This document shows, piece after piece, positions 11,845 to 23,542 of a DNA stretch of 64,000 nucleotides. The first letter of the stretch is position 1, and the number at the start of each line of letters is the position of its first letter. The stretch covers positions 94,003,778 to 94,067,777 of the forward strand of contig OZ007567.1 of assembly GCA_963931925.1 (NCBI GenBank). The letters are read 5' to 3'. Source of the stretch: Onchidella celtica. Taxonomy: Eukaryota; Mollusca; Gastropoda; Systellommatophora; Onchidiidae. The notes under the pieces were generated by a model that was given only the letters and a program-made list of their open reading frames with translations, made no database searches and was not told the DNA's origin. Made by a program: the position numbers and the translations under genes.

Positions 11845-12628
11845 ATTTTCTGTTTCCAGATTCTGCCATGTGATTAAGTGTGGTTGCAACAATATTTTCT
11901 GTTTCCAGATTCTGCCATGTGATTAAGTGTGGTTGCAACAATATTTTCTGTTTCCAGATTCTGCCAAGTGATTAAGTGTGGTTGCAACAATATTTTCTGT
12001 TTCAAGATCCTGCCAAGTGATTAAGTGTGGTTGCAACAATATTTTCTGTTTCCAGATTTTGCCAAGTGATTAAGTGTGGTTGCAACAATATTTTCTGTTT
12101 CCAGATTCTGCCATGTGATTAAGTGTGGTTGCAACAATATTTTCTGTTTCCAGATTCTGCCAAGTGATTAAGTGTGGTTGCAACAATATTTTCTGTTTCC
12201 AGATTCGGCCATGTGATTAAGTGTGGTTGCAACAATATTTTCTGTTTCCAGATTCGGCCAAGTGATTAAGTGTGGTTGCAACAATATTTTCTGTTTCCAG
12301 ATTCTGCCATGTGATTAAGTGTGGTTGCAACAATATTTTCTGTTTCCAGATTCGGCCATGTGATTAAGTGTGGTTGCAACAATATTTTCTGTTTCCAGAT
12401 TCTGCCATGTGATTAAGTGTGGTTGCAACAATATTTTCTGTTTCCAGATTCTGCCAAGTGATTAAGTGTGGTTGCAACAATATTTTCTGTTTCCAGATTC
12501 TGCCATGTGATTAAGTGTGGTTGCAACAATATTTTCTGTTTCCAGATTCGGCCATGTGATTAAGTGTGGTTGCAACAATATTTTCTGTTTCCAGATTCTG
12601 CCATGTGATTAAGTGTGGTTTTAACAAT
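11845..12628 (+). repeat. Minisatellite, 16 tandem units of 49 bp
   Basis: Sixteen head-to-tail 49-bp units start at 11845 and repeat without register change to 12628 (784 bp). Every unit begins ATTTTCTGTTT and ends GTGGTTGCAACAAT, except the last, which reads GTGGTTTTAACAAT. In units 1-15 all differences fall at unit positions 13, 18, 19, 20 and 25; the other positions are identical. Two recurrent variants (T or G at position 20, T or A at position 25) alternate in a partly ordered way: units 10-16 read TT, GT, TT, TA, TT, GT, TT. This implies expansion in multi-unit blocks. Each unit carries TTAAGTG (NK2-type homeobox core) overlapping TGTGGTT (RUNX core), then the palindrome GTTGCAAC. These motif matches are by eye. 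Confidence 0.97.
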
Positions 12629-14100
12629 TTTTATGAAAATTTGTTAAAAACAACAACAACAACAACAAACTAACAAAAAAAGACCTGGCAACATTAATGC
12701 CATGCATAAAAAAACAGTGTTCTTTATGTCCACAATGATCTTGCTGCTGAGAACGTTCTTGTGATTTGAAGCTTTATAGATTAAAAGAAAAAAAACCGCT
12801 CCTTCCTGACACCTCGGTGTCCACACAGCTGAATTAAAGTCGTCTGATTTTCAGAGACGATCTGTTCTTATCTAAGCCTCATACCAGAAACTGAGCACTT
12901 CACCGACAAGATACCCTATCCTGCACCACATTCCAAATTTAATTTAAAAGCTGGATAGTCATTAATCACACACAGTCATACCACAAATGATATAAAATAT
13001 TCCAAACACACTGGTCAGGCTACAATATCTTACTGAAAATGTGTAATTACTTTACCATTCCGAAATGATTCAAAAACCGTACTGTTGCGAATGGAAGCAA
13101 GATCTACAGGGATCAGTACAAAACCTATCATCTTTCTCTCTATACATGATACGCGCTGAGAAACTAAATTAACTTGAAAGACGTCAACAAACAGAAAGCG
13201 AACATGACCGGTGTCAAACAACACAAAGGCGTGTCGACTATCGGCACGTATCGAAGAGAAAGCACAAAAACTTTACTGCTATTCAACCTTTTGCCATGGC
13301 CCAGTCAAACACTGAACAAGCTAAATTATTCCAAACGTCTGTTCATAAATCCTGACCGCAACGACAAAAGATCATTCTGTTCAAACCCTCCAAATTCCGA
13401 TCCGTCGATGGGTGAATGACATCGCCACCGCTGTATCATTATTGTTCTGCGTTCACGGCGAAAATCTTTCTCAATCCGGCCCCTCGAACCTCTTCTATTC
13501 AGCCCCTGTATGTCTCTAACTAAAGTGAGCTCCAAGTAAACTGAATCATTTTTGTGCTGTTCATCTTTTCGTTTCATTCTTATCTCGTGCCACGGGGTGA
13601 TGCTAAAAGCTGTCAAGTTTTTATTAAAGAAACAACAACAACAAAACTATGATAACAAAAGCACAGCTGGTTTAAGAGGAAAGAAGAGAGAGAGAGAGAT
13701 AAGTGATGAGTGAGAAGTCCACGACCCCAGCTTTAGTGTGGCTTACCTCGCGAGTAACACTTTTGTATCCATAACGCACTACAAAAACTTCAGTATTTCG
13801 CTCGAAAGGTCAATCTACATTAGGCCAGGAACGCACTAACTTTTTTAGCGAAGAACTGTAAATTTTTTTTTTTCAAACTGATGTCTCTTGTGGAACTTTG
13901 CGACAAATGTTATTTCCATTATCTGACAATCCAGGCAACTGGTATTAAAATCAGAGTTTCATTCAGCGAGCTGTTCATGTCTAGCAGATGCCCTCCCCCC
14001 CCTCCCCTCCCCCCCCCCTTTTTTTTTTCCTTTTCTTTTTGGCCACTGACATGGCGTCAAACGCTTTCGACAGGAGAGAAATCCCAGTGAGACAAGCCCG
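12629..14100 (-). other. Non-coding stretch between minisatellite and Harbinger-like element
   Basis: Unique-looking DNA with an (AAC)n tract near 12649-12668, a short GA tract near 13684-13700 and a C-rich/T-rich tract at about 13990-14030. A minus-strand GAG|GTAAGC donor-like site at 13746 follows a short ATG frame (MDTKVLLA); it is in the wrong phase for the known exon and is not called. Confidence 0.4.
13990..14030 (+). other. C-rich/T-rich tract (G-quadruplex or i-motif potential on opposite strands)
   Basis: Blocks of 4 to 10 C separated by single T bases, followed by a T run. The minus strand has G runs able to satisfy a quadruplex pattern. It lies about 70 bp before the Harbinger-like element. 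Confidence 0.6.
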
Positions 14101-14781
14101 TTTCCATGGTACGTATTTAAAAGGTACGTAACACGTACGTAGTTACGTAGTTTATTGATGCAGAAGTCGTACGTATTTTTCGTTTCCATGGTCCGCAGAT
14201 TGACGCAGATTACGTACGTGTTTTTCTGAGATGTTTAATGACATGTTTAGTGTGAAACAAAATGTCTAGATGGCGGCGTCTTGGACTGTTGATCTCGTTG
14301 AGTGAAGAGACCAACCAAGAAGATATTTTACTGTAGTTGGCTGTCCTTATATTGTGGGTGTGAAGCATCGTACAGACATTGGTTGGCTCTCACTAGTTCT
14401 ATCAAACTTTCGTAAGTTTGCATGGAAACCTTCATGTTGTTCTGTTTCGAAATAATACAACAAAAAGCTCTTGTTTCAATGTCGAACACAACTTCTCCGA
14501 AAACTACTTGCTTACTCAATGGCTATTTTTTGAGGCGGTCGGTCATAGCCACTGCCGATGTTTGGTGGGAGAGAAGGCTCGGCTTCAAAGTACATCCGTA
14601 TTTTGGACAAAAATCGCTCCACCACCCGTATTTTAGATTATACTTTCGTAGGCTAATACGTGTTACATGGAACTGCTTACAGTGATATTGAGGGATCCGC
14701 ATTAATTTTGTTAAAATACGTAGGTATTCTGAGCCTGCAAAGTACGACCGTAATACACATGCAAAATACGTACCATGGAAA
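14101..14781. mobile_element. PIF/Harbinger-like DNA transposon remnant, 681 bp
   Basis: Perfect 18-bp terminal inverted repeats bound the element: TTTCCATGGTACGTATTT at 14101-14118 and its reverse complement at 14764-14781. The interior is dense in TACGTA and GTACGT words close to both ends. A second copy of CGTTTCCATGG lies at 14181-14191, 82 bp inside the first, suggesting nesting or a repeated subterminal block. On the minus strand it encodes a MADF-domain fragment, and MADF or Myb/SANT proteins are the usual second gene of PIF/Harbinger elements. I found no transposase frame, so it is a non-autonomous or deleted copy. No 3-bp target duplication is evident, so the true ends may lie a few bases outside. 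Confidence 0.7.
14328..14435 (-). pseudogene. Truncated MADF-domain protein fragment inside the Harbinger-like element
   Basis: The minus-strand frame reads MKVSMQTYESLIELVRANQC then LYDASHPQYKDSQLQ and a stop. The pattern LIELVRxxxCLYDxSHPxYKD is the N-terminal half of a MADF domain, a Myb/SANT-like DNA-binding module used by Adf-1 type factors and by PIF/Harbinger accessory proteins. The domain normally continues for about 50 more residues, with a conserved Trp; here it ends at a stop after KDSQLQ. The same frame is open upstream to 14519, but that part has no recognisable domain. Either the internal region is deleted or the stop lies in an unspliced intron. Its position within terminal inverted repeats supports a transposon origin rather than a host gene. 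Confidence 0.6.
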
Positions 14782-17700
14782 AAGACCTTGATGTCACTGA
14801 TATCGTTTCCGTTTATACTAATAGTATTACTTTTATCATTATTATTTTGCCCGCGTTTCTCATCTTTTGCATTTTGTTGGTTGAATTCTTGAAAAAAAAA
14901 AAAAAGAGATAAATATGGGAGAAAAAGAGAAAGAGATAGAGAGATTGACTACGTGAAAGAGTGAATCATTGGCTGAGTGCAATTTTTTGTTTTTTTTTTG
15001 GGGGGGGGGGTGTACATTCAATTTCACACTAAAGACGATGTTGACCTAGTAACACTGAGCCCTTTTCATAGTGCACTTCAGTGCTGCCTATAACAAGACA
15101 CCAAAAGCGAACTCCCCCCTTCCCCCGTCTGATAAAGTTTTATCATTTCCCACGCGGTCTTCTCTTGCCATTTTTCTTTTATATTATAAATACCAGAAAT
15201 TTTTCCTGAAACATCAAAATACTGCAACCCCCCCCCAAACATTCACTGTGTGTAAGACCTTTCGGACAAAAATAAGACCAACGCAAAGAATGGTGAGAGA
15301 AAGGGAGGGGGAAAATTCAATTTATCAAAGAATTGAAAAAGGCAAATCTTTTTGCACGCCCACATCTCCCGTCTGTTCCCAAGCCTCACAATATACTTGT
15401 TTTCATTAATGCTCGACAGGAAAAGAAAATAATATACGTTCGAGACGCAGGGTTCTATCTCTCATTGCCATCCAGCAGTTATACAACGTAGACTCTCTTC
15501 TCACATGTGTGTGTTGTGTGAGATAACTTTTTAAATTATTTTTTTTGGGGGGGGGAGGGGGGGAGGGGGAGAAAAAACCCCACAGAGAGAGAGAGGGAGA
15601 GAAAGAGAGAGGGGAGAGAGAGAGAGAGAGATGGGAGAGAGAGAGAGAGAGAGAGAGAATGAGAGAGAGAGACAGCAGAAAGGACGAATGTGTTTGCACA
15701 GTTCTGATCTTCTTAACAAAATATTCTTGTCGTTAAAATTGCACTCAGAGATCTTTACAGAAAAAGTGACTAATGAGAGGGTCAGACCTCGAGCAAACAC
15801 TCTCTCCCTCCAGAAAAACTGCATTTATATATTATATTTCCTTTTTTTTGGTTTTGTTTTGCCACTTTTCAGCTTGCTTTGACGTGTGGCCAACACAAGG
15901 CAACCATTACGATAGGAACATTATGAACCCTTTAAGCTGAGTTCTCTCCCCCTGCTGTGCAGAGCTAAAAATATCCCTGTGCACTCCAGGTGCACAGTCA
16001 AAAGTGCTTCCAACTGCACTACTGCAATCAGCAAAGCCATCTGGGAAACAGATATCAGCTCATTCCTGGCCACCCTTAAATTCCCTCTTTCTCCCTGCAA
16101 TTACTGGAGAAAATAACTTGTTTCAGTCCATCCCTGTTGAAAGAAAAACAAAGTGCTGCGTGCGTCACATTACACCTCTAAAGCAGAGAAAATCTGGCTA
16201 ATGGGTTAAATAACAATATGCCAGCTTTGATGTTCTGCCCGGAAAATCTAGAGCAGAAACTCTCAAATCAAACTGTCGTTCACTACTGTTTCTTCAACAC
16301 CCCTTCCCCCCCCCACCCCCTTTCTTTTTTCCTTCCCCATCCCCACCCCTTGGCCAGCAGTACGTTTTCCCAATTCAAAGAAGTGCAAGGCAGGTATTCT
16401 CGTTCGCTGTACTTTACCCATTATTTCGCCTCCACTATTTACGCGCACAGTATGAGCCAACATAAATCTGTGTGTGAATGATGACACGCCTTTTTACGAC
16501 AGTGTGAAATCATGCGTCAACTTTCGGCATCCGCTCACTCAAAAAAAAAAAAACAACAAAAAATCTTTGAACGTAAATTACACCGCTTTGTTTAAAACTC
16601 TTTTTCTTGTTTATTCCGACTAGCACTCTCACAGTAAATCTTCCTACACAAACGACCCTCATGTATAAAAATCACCAACTCTTCTTATTCCTGTGTAAAG
16701 GCAGTTTTTTTTTTGTTTTTTTTTTTTAATTCTCTGTCATTATTCTTATTAAAATACTGTTTCCTTCTAACCACACCACAACATCTACTACAGCAAAAAA
16801 AAAAAAAATATTTTTTTTTAAAAAATCAATTTGCACTTCGATAAACAGAGAGTCCGGTATCAAAAATACCTTGGGAATGGCTGGTCAGCACACTACAATA
16901 CGACTGTGTGCCCGTCACACGTCTGGCTAGAAAAACTTATAATCATCGTACTGTTTCATAAATACATGTAGGTCTCTATCATAGAAAAGTTGGACACTGC
17001 AGAAGTCCGTACTATCGTAACATTCTTGTAACAGCTCATTTGTCCCTCATATTACTTGTCAATTCAAAGTGGAAAAACGGTAATAGCAAATCTTGGGGGA
17101 ATAATTATATTTTGCTATCCCCTTGAACAGCTGTTACCAGCTGAGTTGGCCTGAGAAATACTCTTTGAGTGTATAATCAGCCATAGGGTGTCGCCTCTCC
17201 TCCGTGACCAAGCATTTTAAAAAGTTAAAATAAAGTCTTAACTGATTATTATCTAGAGAGGATTAGTTGCAAATCTGTATTTCAAGCACGCCAGCGAGCC
17301 AATCACAGAACCTGTTTTGCGACTATGATACCGGACGACCAGCCAATGGTTTTACATCCTTCACTGTGACAACATTTCAAAAGGTCTAGCTGTGCACAGC
17401 TGGGAGCGAGGGAAAGCTGTCGTACACAGCAGATTACAATACTTGGTACAATGTGTTGACAAACTGCAGTATATATGAAAGTACACGGCAGCATGGTCTG
17501 CGAAGATGGTCAAAACTCCTGCTAAGTGCTTTTAGAAACAAACCTAACATTAAGTACAAGGCAGCTTTTGGCAGTGGAGTCAGGCGATTGTGCAAGTGAC
17601 TGCACATAAGAATTTGAACAGACTGTCGCGATATCATTGGGCAGGAAAAGCAGTTTTCATCGGTCAAATTTTCTAAAGCACAGTCACTGAAAGCATAAAA

Positions 17701-18250
17701 AATAAAATTAAAAACCACACACACACACACAACGGAGCCTGTCATGTTTATGACAGCTTATTCTGCTTTCCCCCAGCCATGTCAACACACAAGATGAGCA
17801 CCGTCAAAGTTTTCAAAAACCCGAACTTGAAGGTGACCTTTAAAATTCTTTTCCTGGCCGCGTCTTAAGATAGCCCAAGGCCCTGAATGTCCGGCTCTCT
17901 GTCCAAGGTTCTGTTTGCTGAAGATCTCAAATTAAGACCTCAAGGTTGCCCAGAAATTGTTTTCAAGCTCCGCGTCCTGGACCAACCGCGGCAAACACGG
18001 CAGAAATGAAAGATACATTTTAAAAAATCAAAAAAATCTGGAGTTTTCTCGTGTCCATATTTCTGGACATCTCTGCTATTTTCTGGACAAAATAAGACAG
18101 ACAGACGGCCAGACAGACAAACTCATCCATAGACAAACTGACACAGAACATGACCGAGGAAAGTGTACATAGGAAAATAAGAAACCGAAACCTTGCACTT
18201 TAGAACGTTTTTAAGACATGCAGCATTACGAACCAGTATTTTATGTCTGA
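14782..18250 (-). other. Non-coding stretch rich in simple sequence
   Basis: Apart from a G run at 15000-15010, the G/GA tract at 15547-15672 and several A or T homopolymers (16530-16560, 16690-16820), this is AT-rich unique-looking DNA. A (CA)n tract lies near 17715-17731. No supported exon. Confidence 0.4.
15547..15672 (+). repeat. Poly-G block plus (GA)n microsatellite
   Basis: G runs of 9, 7 and 5 separated by single A bases (15547-15569) are followed, after a short A/C linker, by about 90 bp of GA dinucleotides with GGA and AAAGA interruptions (15583-15672). Open frames across it are repeat artefacts. The G runs could form a quadruplex. Confidence 0.95.
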
Positions 18251-18435
18251 TGCTGCTACTACTGTACTACTACTGCTATACTACTACTATTACTACTACT
18301 GCTGCGACTACTGCTACTACTACTACTACTACTATTACTGTTACTACTACTACTACTACTTCTACTACTACTACTACTACTACTGCTACTGCTGCTACTA
18401 CTACTACCACTGCTGCTGCTATTGCTACTGCAACT
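18251..18435 (+). repeat. Trinucleotide (CTA)n/(CTG)n microsatellite, about 185 bp
   Basis: Imperfect trinucleotide array in which TAC/CTA units are interrupted by TGC, TAT, GTT and TTC variants. Poly-Tyr/Cys, poly-Thr and poly-Ser frames seen here in different registers are artefacts of the repeat and not genes. Confidence 0.95.
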
Positions 18436-21400
18436 ATAACATAACAATTATCCAAGGGACAGAAATAAGTGGAACACTCGGTCAAGGTCATGATCACAAA
18501 ATGAGCAAGACTTAAGCTAACTCCGCGGCTCCTCGAGCTGAAGTAATACTTGTGAATACATGTATACCCCACGGGTGCCTTCTGAATCAGGCGCATAGCT
18601 GCCCTTCCGGCGAGGACACAAATTTTACGTGAGCAAGCGGTTGCGGAAACTAGAATACAGACTGCGACGCTGATCTAAAACGTTGATTTCCAGGCCCAGT
18701 CGCCACTTCAGAGGACAAAAGAGGAGATGTCAACCAACATATCAATAAATCATAGATGTGGCGAAACTACAGCCTGGTCGATACAAGTTCTATCTAATCT
18801 CTCATGAAAAACTTGCCGACCAAATGAGTTGAAGTACACTTTGTGTAGTGTTTGACAGCAGATGGGGGGATAGGAAAAGTACTCTGATATCCCAGTATTT
18901 TGGGTTGTTTGAGTGTGTGCGAGGAATGCAGCTTTTTGTGGTTGCTGTAACTCTTTTGAGTGTGTGTGTGTGTAAGTGCAAGCGTGGTGCGTCCGTGACA
19001 GAGCACGTATGTTCGCGGGGGAGGGAGCAGGAAGGAGCTGATGCTAATGGTCTCCAACACGTTCGCACTATACGGGTTTCTTAGCACTTAACGCGCTGGT
19101 TCGAGTGCGCTTTTGCGCGACTCTTTGCGTGAACGATGGAAACCGATGCGAGAGAGAAAAAACGGGGGGGGGGGGGGATAGAATGAGCAAGACCGCACTC
19201 AATAAAGTGGAATATTGACAATGTCTTATGTCATGAAAATGATCTAGGTATGATGACTAAAAAAAAGAATCCGGGAAGCACAGCCCAGGCGGACAGGAGG
19301 GATGTACGCGAGCCTTGTCCTGAGTAAAACATTTTGCTTTTCGCCTCATACAGTATGCTTGAGTAATATTATAAAAACCACAGAAAAATCTGTGGGCTGT
19401 TAGCGAAGCTTGAGGGAATGTCAAATATGGCAACAAAGAGGTTTAGCTACATGCAACTTTATCTTTTTGCCATATTTTGAGCATGTTTGAGTGAATGACT
19501 GCCAGTGACACGACGGTTTCCACACATGTTACAGTTGATCGCAAATTCTCTTTGTTGAGAAGGTCTAGGGTTTTATTTGCTTTTTCTGTATCTTTTCATC
19601 GACTGGCTAACCCATAGAAAATCGGATGTTTAAAATAAAAATGCTTTTCGTTCAATCAAAATGATCCAATTAGTTCGTGATTGTAAACTGTCGTTTCATT
19701 TATTTATAAAATAACGAGGTGTCGTCATATGTATATATCTATACGTTACATTATCATGCATCTAGATGCCAATCAGATAAATTGACAAAAAATAGCTGAA
19801 AGAACTTATGACTTACTAATGACCCTACCTATGATCAAATGGTCACCAACTGTGCAGCTGGCCGGAGACACACAGTTTTAACTTGTGCATTGCGTCTGTT
19901 TGTATGACAGTCCTTCAGCAGCACCTGCAAGCAAAAGAGATTTTCATATGAAATAATCATTATAAAATAAACAGCATTTTATTATGATGTGTTGGGTGCG
20001 CATGAAAACGAAATCCTCAAAGCTGCGCCAAAACCGTGGGGGAAAAATGTGTAATAATTACTTAAGAAAAATAAAAATGGCATAATCTCATTAGCACTAA
20101 TTAATGTCTTGTCTGCCTGCTCAAGAGCCTCGTCTTTAGTTGAAGCACACCAGGCAAACATATAGATTTTTAACTCTGGCGCCGCACCAGATTCCTCCAT
20201 ATTTAATCGATGCTTCCGTTTCCTCTGTGTCGGTAGACATTCCTCGCTCAAAAAAAAAACAACAATATCTTTATATTTTCAAATAACTAAAATGATAAAG
20301 TACGCTCGTAAACACCTCCAAAATGCACTTATCTGACACCATAATTATCGCAGAACACAGGTCGGTGATAAAGACATTGTATTGCCAAGCGTAATAACCA
20401 CAATATCTGCCATCTTTACAAGGTCGGTGTGAGTAAAGCCTCGAAAGGAAAAGAGGGCAAGAAGTCTAATGCAACTATAACTTAAAATATACGGTATGCT
20501 ACCCCAACCTTCCCAATCAAACAAACAAACAATCACGGCGATAACCCACCATTGACAATGCCAACATGACTGGAACCTGACACAAATAGGATAGTCTTTA
20601 ATCAATCATTTTATCATTAACTCCATCAACGCCATTTTGATTTTCCTATCATAGAAACTGTTATGCCAAACAAAACCCACAAAGACAAGAAACCGGGGAA
20701 AAAAAACAACAACAACAACAACAAAAAAAAAACATGTAAATTGTTCATATTACATTTAATCCTTTCCTAGACAGTATTTCCCAGATTTTTCTCTTAGACA
20801 ACTGGACATAATTTGCCTTCAATGGAGACAGGCCTTCTGCCACGTGACAAAACTTAGATGACAGGCCGAATTGATTTTTCCACCTCAAAGCTCCTGGGTT
20901 TATCGGACCTCTGATTTTCTCTGTTAGCCCATAGTTTCTAACATCAATGCAAACACATGGGGCTGACAGTCGGGACTGTCATTGTGCACAATGGCCTGAT
21001 GCGGGGCTTCACAGATTCTCCTCTTACAGGTTTCACCATGAAAGGACACACAGAACAGATCATGCCAACATCCATACCTATGAACCCATGACGGTACACG
21101 TCACTTTACGCCAATAATACACGTACTATAGTAAACGGCGCATCAACAAGAGATCTCTCCAGAAAGGCTGATAAAGAATACAGCGACATCTCCGCGTTTT
21201 CAAAAGTCCCGTTTATAGCAAAACTTGGGTAGAAAGCAGCATCAACTCTGACCTACATGTTATAAGAATAACGTTTATCTACGATCGAATGTTATTGCAG
21301 CTGCCACAATCTACATGCGATAACACAACAGTACCCGTACTGAGCTGGAGGTCTGCAGATACAGAAATGACTTTGCCCCGGGCAACTGGAACTATGTTGC

Positions 21401-23468
21401 AAAACGCCACAACAAAGAAACAAATACAATTTCCCACATCAGAAGGCTGTTCTCATCATGGGGCCCGAAAGCCCACATGTTCCACTTTGTAACAAACATA
21501 AATAAAAAACAATAATAAGAAAGAAAAATCATGTATTATCATGCCTCTTCCGGTCAACAGAGTATGCGCCAAATGAACTATAGCATAAGCAAAGAATAAA
21601 CTAGGTTCTATGGTTTATTCCACTGGCCACTAATTATCTCTGATCTAATTGATGACTGCAATACGAGATAAATCAAACTGTCTTGTTATATACCATCTGG
21701 CAAGGGAAAAAAAAAAAAAAAAGGAAAACAAACTTCTAACTGCAGGCTGAAAACACCTACACGTTCAGTTTCCATGATCTGAAAACAGTTTCCAACTGAA
21801 GTATGGACCGGCTGAAACTGTAGAATTTGGTAACACCGTAATGGAGCTTTTTCTTTCACCTCTGTTCCCCACGTCATGTTGAGTCATGGACAGAAAACTG
21901 GTGTGACATTGATCAAATTTTAATGGCGACTGTAACCGCCTGAAGGCAAATTGGACTTGCAAGACAATGGCCCAGTTTCTCAACAATGGACAGAATTGAT
22001 CCATCTTGATGCAAAATGCCGCATCGGGGCAAAAACGGGTAAACTAAAGGTTAACTGCCATTTTTCCTGTACTCGTTCCTGCTCTAAATGATACACAGGA
22101 AATCATGCGACAGGGATCTATACTCCCAACAATCGTTTAAGACTTGGACATTATTGAAATAAAAAAGAAGTGTTGAAGTTAATTTGGAAGAGCATCACAT
22201 GCCACAAATGTCTGGTCAACTGGTCTTTTCAGCCTGTCTTAAACAACGAAGTGTTCAATCGAACACAAAGGCACATTTCTACCGCAGGAGGTCTCAAAAA
22301 TCCCCATAGCATTAAGGCAGGCGGGTGCTGATCCAGTAGATTAAAATCATTATTATGTACAGGGTCGTCTCAAGGCTGTTGTCTTGACCTCACATTGGCA
22401 GAATGATGACATGATAATCTCTGGATGTGGGACGGGAGTACTAAAGAACTTACTGAACTTTATGCTGAGGTAAAAAATTGGCGACCAAAAATAATGAAAT
22501 TTGTAACTTTAAAAGACCGTGTAAAGTGATTTTCTTCATTAAAACCAAACATCGCGGTGTGAACTATTACATTTTTGTTTATCTGGTCTCTTTATGGATG
22601 GTTCAATTTTTAGAAATACTGCAATTTCAACCCTGAACTTCAAGTAACCTTCCTTATTTCGCACTCGCGCATTTGAGATGCCCATTTTACATATGTCAGC
22701 ATTGGCAACCATTGTGTTGGATCTGTGTTTACCAATGGCAACAAGGGAGTTCATTCAACAAAACAGTGGCACAAGCTCCAATCAATGAGACAGGCACTCA
22801 CAAAAAACACAATAGGCCAGAGAAGCAATGCCTGAAACAATGGAGTGCATACTCTATTGCTCTGCCATTTCCCGATGTTGCTTTTGTATCTAATTTGTAA
22901 GTGTCTTTGTGTGCTCCTGTCTCTTTGTCGCTTTGTGTGCTCACGTCAAGCTCACTTGGAAACCACCATTCAATTCAATTCAATATATTCTGTGTCATTT
23001 GTTGGATTGAATAGTTCAATGGGGCACCGGGCTGTTAATAATTATGGTATCATCAGGGGAAAAAAAAAGATGAATATGGCATAGATATAAATATTATTAT
23101 TATGTACTTGAAAATGTGCATGATGGAAGACATTCATAAAGACCGAAAGACCGACAGACCGACAGCTTTAGAGATGGACGAACGAACGGACTCAGGAGTG
23201 GACGAACAGCAACTCAAAAAAAAAAGAAGAAAGGCTGGATGAACAGACAGATGGGTAGTTGGCTCGCCAGCTAGACAAACATAAGGCCACAGCAACACAG
23301 AGAAGGTTAGGTAGACAGTAAGATAGAAAGGCTGGTGGAGGCTTAGAAAGATAAAGTGATGAGCAGGCATAGAGAAACATGGGTAGACAAACAAGATGGA
23401 GACAAAAAGATGGCAAGATGGGAGACAGAATCAGCCATTGTTTTCTTTCAGATCTCTTCAACTTCCAT
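18436..23468 (-). other. Non-coding stretch, unique-looking with scattered homopolymers
   Basis: Presumed intron. It has a TG tract near 18959-18972, a G run at 19165-19178, an (AAC)n patch near 20708-20722 and an AATTC tandem (AATTCAATTCAATTCAAT) near 22970-22985. No supported exon, RNA gene or complete mobile element. Confidence 0.4.
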
Positions 23469-23542
23469 TGTGCAGCCAAATTTAGCCCACAAAAGCACAA
23501 ACAACTGTGCAGCCAAATTTAGCCCACAAAAGCACAAACAAC
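23469..23542 (+). repeat. Tandem duplication, 2 x 37 bp
   Basis: Two consecutive identical 37-bp copies, each starting TGTGCAGCCAAATTTAGCCC, at 23469 and 23506. A simple recent local duplication. Confidence 0.95.

Noticed and set aside
13741-13775. Minus-strand MDTKVLLA followed by GAG|GTAAGC
   Set aside because: Phase 2 end would create an immediate stop if joined to the known exon, and no other partner exon is visible.
18193-18596. Poly-Tyr, poly-Thr, poly-Ser and poly-Val frames
   Set aside because: Trinucleotide microsatellite read in different registers.
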